Made by a program: the position numbers and the translations under genes
Notes under the pieces: generated by a model
What the model was told of the DNA's origin: nothing
Seen by the model: the letters and a program-made list of their open reading frames with translations, nothing else
Databases searched by the model: none
Shown here: piece after piece, positions 61,201 through 64,000 of the stretch
Numbering within the stretch: the stretch's first letter is position 1
Layout of the letters: every line of letters starts with the position of its first letter
From: Flavobacterium sp. ALJ2
GTDB lineage: Bacteria > Bacteroidota > Bacteroidia > Flavobacteriales > Flavobacteriaceae
Length of the DNA: 64,000 nucleotides
Direction of reading: 5' to 3'
Assembly (NCBI RefSeq): GCF_015594725.1
Contig: NZ_JADNRC010000008.1
Location: forward strand, 164,257 to 228,256

Positions 61201-62781
61201 TTGTCGCAATCGCTGGCTGACTTTACAAAAGGTGAGGCTGACGTTTTGCGTAAAGCGATGGGTAAGAAACAAAAGGATGTATTGGATAAAATGAAACCTA
61301 AATTTGTTGAACAGGCTGCGAAAAAAGGCCATGATGCAAAAGTTTTAGAGAAAATTTGGAAAGATTGGGAAGCATTTGCAAGTTATGCCTTCAACAAGTC
61401 GCACTCAACTTGTTATGCTTGGATTGCATATCAAACTGCTTATCTAAAAGCACATTATCCTGCAGAATATATGGCAGCGGTACTTTCGAATAATATGAAT
61501 GATATCAAACAAGTATCATTTTTTATGGAAGAATGTAAGCGAATGGGATTACAGGTTTTAGGGCCAGATGTAAATGAATCGTTTTATAAATTTACTGTAA
61601 ACGATGAATATGCGGTACGTTTCGGGATGGGGGCTATTAAAGGCGTTGGTTCTGGGGCAGTGGCAACAATTGTAGAAAGCAGGAAAGACGGCAAATATAA
61701 ATCGATTTTTGATTTGGCTAAGCGAATTGATTTGCGTGCGGCTAATAAAAAAGCAATCGAAAATCTGGCACTTGCAGGTGGTTTTGATTCGTTTGAAGGA
61801 ACTACTAGAGCGCAATATTTTCATGATGACGGGGATGGAATTACTTTTTATGAAAAGGCGATTCGTTATGGATCAAAGTTTCAGGAAAATGAAAATTCAT
61901 CACAAGTGAGTTTGTTCGGAGAAACAAGCGAAGTTCAGATCGCTGAGCCAATTGTGCCTCCGTGTGAAGATTGGAGCACAATGGAAAAACTGGCTAAGGA
62001 GAAGGAAGTGGTTGGAATTTATATTTCAGGACATCCTCTTGACGATTTTAGATTTGAAATGAAATACTTCTGCAATGCCAGATTAGAATCCCTGAAAAGT
62101 ATGAATGAGTATGTAGGGAAAAATCTAAATTTTGCCGGAATAATAAATAACGTACAACATCGCGTTGCAAAAAACGGAAAAGGTTGGGCAATATTTAATT
62201 TGGAAGGATATGATGAAAGTTATGAATTCAAAATCTTTGGCGAAGAATATTTGAAATTTCGCCATTTCCTGATTCAGAATAATTTTGCTTTTCTGAAAGT
62301 ACTAATTAAAGATGGATGGGTAAATCATGATACAGGTAAAAAATCAGATCCAAGATTGCAATTTGTCGAAGTAAGACAATTACAGGATGTTCTGGAAGTT
62401 TTTGCTAGAAAATTGATTTTATTGTTGAATATAAAAGATTTACAGGCAGAGTTTATTCATAAGTTGAGCCATTTATTTAATGAGAATAAAGGGGATAATA
62501 CAGTAACTTTTGAAATAATGGAATTAGAAAAAATAAAGCGCTTGGTTCAAGTTGAAACTACAACAGAGTTTGAGGGAGCTGATGATACAGTTTTTGTAGA
62601 TGAAGGTGATGATGAGAATGGTGATGAAGCGATGAGTACAAAAACGGCAGAAGTTACAGAAGTTGAGGAGATAAATGTAGTTACTAAATTGATTATGCCA
62701 AGTAGAAGGTTGAAAGTAAATATTTGTACTGAGTTATTGCAAGAATTAGAGAAAATGCAGATAAATTTTAAGTTAAATTAA
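58240..62781 (+). CDS. dnaE: DNA polymerase III alpha subunit with fused N-terminal exonuclease
   Basis: The 1513-residue replicative polymerase has an extra N-terminal DEDDh exonuclease domain (about 1-190). Its motifs are FDTETTG (Asp6, Glu8), GQNLGFDVN and HNATADVEAT. A PHP domain follows (HLHNHTQFSVL near 265), then the family C polymerase palm with catalytic aspartates in PDIDIDFDDEG (689-695), the thumb/fingers, a tandem HhH region and an OB-fold (FAGIINNVQHRVAKNGKGWA). Bacteroidota DnaE proteins carry this proofreading fusion, making a separate epsilon subunit partly redundant. The Glu/Asp-rich stretch before the C-terminus (EGDDENGDEAM) is a flexible tail. Confidence 0.96.
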   Translation: MYLIFDTETTGLPKRWDAPITDSDNWPRCIQIAWQLHDDMGKLIEHQDYLVKPDGFNIPYDAERIHGISTELAEADGITLAEVLEKFNIALSKTKFIVGQNLGFDVNIMGAEFHRMGIDSPMSTMPVLDTCTEVTASLLQLPGGRGGRFKLPTLTELHSYLFNKPFAEAHNATADVEATTRCFLELIRREVFTKEELDVPKDYFGEFQNKNPQEIKLIGLKHINLKAASDKIREQLKALESDDKQTTVSESDLEGFKAAKYSHLHNHTQFSVLQSTIGIGNLVSATAKNGMPAVSMTDTGNMMGAFHFVSAVMNHNKAASGKNKALVEAGEEPTETEIKPIVGCEFNVCDNHLDKSKKDNGNQVVLLAKNKKGYHNLAKMSSIAFTDGFYYVPRIDRKIVEQYKEDIMVLSGNLYGEIQSKILNVGENQAEEALIWWKEQFGDDFYLEVMRHNQEDENRVNKTLIEFSQKHSVKLIATNNTYYLNKEDANAHDILLCVKDGEKQATPIGRGRGYRYGLPNQEYYYKSQEEMKKLFNDLPEAIINIQEIVDKVEIYSLYRDVLLPKFDIPQEFIVVEDEADGGVRGENKYLRHLTMEGAKRRYGEITESIQERLDFELLTISNSGYPGYFLIVQDFIAEARNMDVSVGPGRGSAAGSAVAYCLGITNIDPIKYDLLFERFLNPDRVSMPDIDIDFDDEGRGRVMDYVINKYGKNQVAQIITYGKMATKSAIRDTARVLDLPLFEADRIAKLIPAMMPSKWNLARFISENEDEVKKALRSDEFDNVKELIAIANEDDLAGETIQQAKILEGSMRNTGIHACGVIITPSDITNFVPVTTAKDSDLYVTQFDNSVAESAGLLKMDFLGLKTLTLIKDTVKLVKYRNGIDLDPDTFPIDDVETYALFQRGETVGIFQYESPGMQKYMKDLKPTVFGDLIAMNALYRPGPLEYIPSFVRRKNGEEEIKYDLDACEEYLGETYGITVYQEQVMLLSQSLADFTKGEADVLRKAMGKKQKDVLDKMKPKFVEQAAKKGHDAKVLEKIWKDWEAFASYAFNKSHSTCYAWIAYQTAYLKAHYPAEYMAAVLSNNMNDIKQVSFFMEECKRMGLQVLGPDVNESFYKFTVNDEYAVRFGMGAIKGVGSGAVATIVESRKDGKYKSIFDLAKRIDLRAANKKAIENLALAGGFDSFEGTTRAQYFHDDGDGITFYEKAIRYGSKFQENENSSQVSLFGETSEVQIAEPIVPPCEDWSTMEKLAKEKEVVGIYISGHPLDDFRFEMKYFCNARLESLKSMNEYVGKNLNFAGIINNVQHRVAKNGKGWAIFNLEGYDESYEFKIFGEEYLKFRHFLIQNNFAFLKVLIKDGWVNHDTGKKSDPRLQFVEVRQLQDVLEVFARKLILLLNIKDLQAEFIHKLSHLFNENKGDNTVTFEIMELEKIKRLVQVETTTEFEGADDTVFVDEGDDENGDEAMSTKTAEVTEVEEINVVTKLIMPSRRLKVNICTELLQELEKMQINFKLN

Positions 62782-62959
62782 AGTTTTATAGTTAAATTTT
62801 TAAATAATGTATTTTTTTAACGATATAATTATGCGTGCATATTATTTTTTTAGTATCATTGTTGTTAATTACAACGATTGCGTTCTAATTGCTACAAAGC
62901 AAAAGAGAACATCCTGTTAAATTATTTTAGACTGTATAAATTATTTTAAGAAAAAAATT

Positions 62960-63877
62960 ATGAAAAAGAACCTTTTTTTATTAGGAATGATGGTTTGTTC
63001 TATGACAATGGTAGCTCAAACTGAAACAAAAGAACATGAAAGCTGGTATTTTAAATTAGGCGGATCTTATTTCTTGCAAACAGCAGCTACTGAGTTTCCA
63101 ACTGTAGGAGGAAATCTTCCTTTGGATAGAACTTATGTAGGTAAAGAATTAGTCTCTGAAGAAAGTGTTACTGGGTCTTTTGGTGAAGGTTTTAGAACAG
63201 GAGTTACTGCTGGTTACCGTTTTTCTGCTCGTTTAGGAGTTGAGATGGGGATTAATTATTACACTAGTAATAGTAAGACTATGGCGCAAACTACTACAGA
63301 TCAGATTTTTGTTTCTGGAGGAAAGCCTATTTATAACTTTATTTCTGAAGGACAAATTAAAGCCTTTGATCTTGCTCCTGCTTTAGTTATGTATTTAGGG
63401 AAATCTCATGGATTTGAGCCATATACAAAAGTAGGTGTGTTGATTCCAATTCATGGAGATCTTAAAATTACTACAGATGCGGTTGTGCCTACAGGTGTAG
63501 CTAGTCCAGCAACTATGGCAGTTCGTAGTGTTGATAAGGTAAAACCAAATCCAACAGTAGGGTTTGTAGCTGCTTTAGGAACATCTTATAAATTAGGAAA
63601 AAATATCGCGGCATTTGCAGAATTAGAATATCGTAACTTTACAGTACACGGAAAGACTAAAGAAACTACAGAGTTTACTGTTAACGGTAATGATGCTTTA
63701 GCTTCAAGAACTACAGCGCAGATTCATACTAATTACGGAAGTTCTTTAAATACAACTTCTAATAATGCTTTGACAAATCCTAATGGATTAGATCAAAGTA
63801 AGCCGATGGATGAGTTGAGCTCTTATGTAGGTATTAGTGGATTAGGTTTGACTTTAGGTCTTAGATATAACTTATAA
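62960..63877 (+). CDS. Outer-membrane beta-barrel protein
   Basis: The 305-residue protein has a signal peptide (MKKNLFLLGMMVCSMTMVAQ) and repeated amphipathic strands with aromatic ends (WYFKLGGSYFLQ, GVTAGYRFSARLGVEMGINYY, FEPYTKVGVLIP, AAFAELEYRNFTV). It closes on LGLTLGLRYNL, the expected C-terminal strand ending in a hydrophobic residue. It lacks a C-terminal OmpA peptidoglycan-binding domain. It is probably a small structural or transport barrel of unknown function. A terminator follows directly. Confidence 0.82.
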   Translation: MKKNLFLLGMMVCSMTMVAQTETKEHESWYFKLGGSYFLQTAATEFPTVGGNLPLDRTYVGKELVSEESVTGSFGEGFRTGVTAGYRFSARLGVEMGINYYTSNSKTMAQTTTDQIFVSGGKPIYNFISEGQIKAFDLAPALVMYLGKSHGFEPYTKVGVLIPIHGDLKITTDAVVPTGVASPATMAVRSVDKVKPNPTVGFVAALGTSYKLGKNIAAFAELEYRNFTVHGKTKETTEFTVNGNDALASRTTAQIHTNYGSSLNTTSNNALTNPNGLDQSKPMDELSSYVGISGLGLTLGLRYNL

Positions 63878-63902
63878 TATTTTGCTTTTTTAGTTTTTAG
63901 AG

Positions 63903-63936
63903 AAGAGGACTTCCGAAAGGATGTCCTCTTTCTTGT
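63903..63936 (+). terminator. Terminator after the beta-barrel gene
   Basis: AAGAGGAC pairs with GTCCTCTT around a 12-base loop, followed by TCTTGTTTG. Confidence 0.8.
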
Positions 63937-64000
63937 TTGTAATTCATATAGAAGGTTGCTTGAATTGTCTAGTCCTAAATAACCGATACAGATTATGAAT

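Noticed and set aside
63950..64000. Possible start of an insertion sequence or gene at the right edge (ATG at 63996)
   Set aside because: Only a few bases are visible; no terminal repeat or coding content can be judged.

Overview
This window is AT-rich chromosomal DNA from a member of the Bacteroidota, most likely a Flavobacterium or close relative. The evidence is the TAnnTTTG promoter boxes (Bacteroidota sigma factor type), a murF-alr type gene at the left edge, a DnaE with a fused proofreading exonuclease, TonB and PorT-like outer-membrane proteins, and short degenerate palindromic repeats between genes. No tRNA, rRNA, CRISPR array or complete insertion sequence was seen.

Layout. 1-12.4 kb: cell-wall ligase (partial), membrane and outer-membrane proteins, a His/Cys-rich small protein next to a TonB receptor, a secreted prolyl oligopeptidase, a Gfo/Idh/MocA oxidoreductase and an AsmA-like protein. 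12.6-18.2 kb: a compact three-gene island of DNA cytosine methyltransferase, a large protein with two GHKL ATPase domains, and a receiver-like protein. It looks like a regulated DNA-modification or defence system with no recognisable nuclease. 18.4-26.6 kb: two tiny genes, a ribosome hibernation factor, an SDR protein, a secreted flavodoxin-RidA fusion, a lipoprotein with three HGQxGHRCDI repeats, an ammonium channel, TrmB, a LysE exporter and an alkyltransferase-like protein. 26.7-34.1 kb: a sigma-54 two-component system divergent from a HlyD/ABC operon. The control region carries a TGGCAC-N5-TTAC promoter and two palindromic enhancer-like sites. A (TCAA)10 tract precedes the ABC permease.

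34.9-40.5 kb holds Fe-S cluster genes (Mrp/ApbC, Nfu, ferredoxin), a GDSL lipoprotein, a DUF3050 protein and glutaryl-CoA dehydrogenase. 40.7-49.5 kb is the second accessory highlight, a peptide-secretion cluster. It contains a TPR-AraC regulator, six very short genes for (near) double-glycine leader peptides (five of them Cys-rich), a VKOR-thioredoxin disulfide-forming membrane protein with a degenerate C39-like N-terminus, a C39-peptidase ABC transporter and its HlyD adaptor. The genes together imply that Cys-rich peptides are made, oxidised, trimmed at GG and exported. Three of the peptide genes are preceded by a repeated module with a hairpin and a conserved upstream mini-ORF.

49.5-52.6 kb: TrmN6-like methyltransferase, RimM, S16, a lipoprotein and an RRM protein. 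52.7-57.6 kb: a leuC-leuD-(isopropylmalate/citramalate synthase)-leuB cluster on the minus strand. 58.2-63.9 kb: dnaE and an outer-membrane beta-barrel protein.
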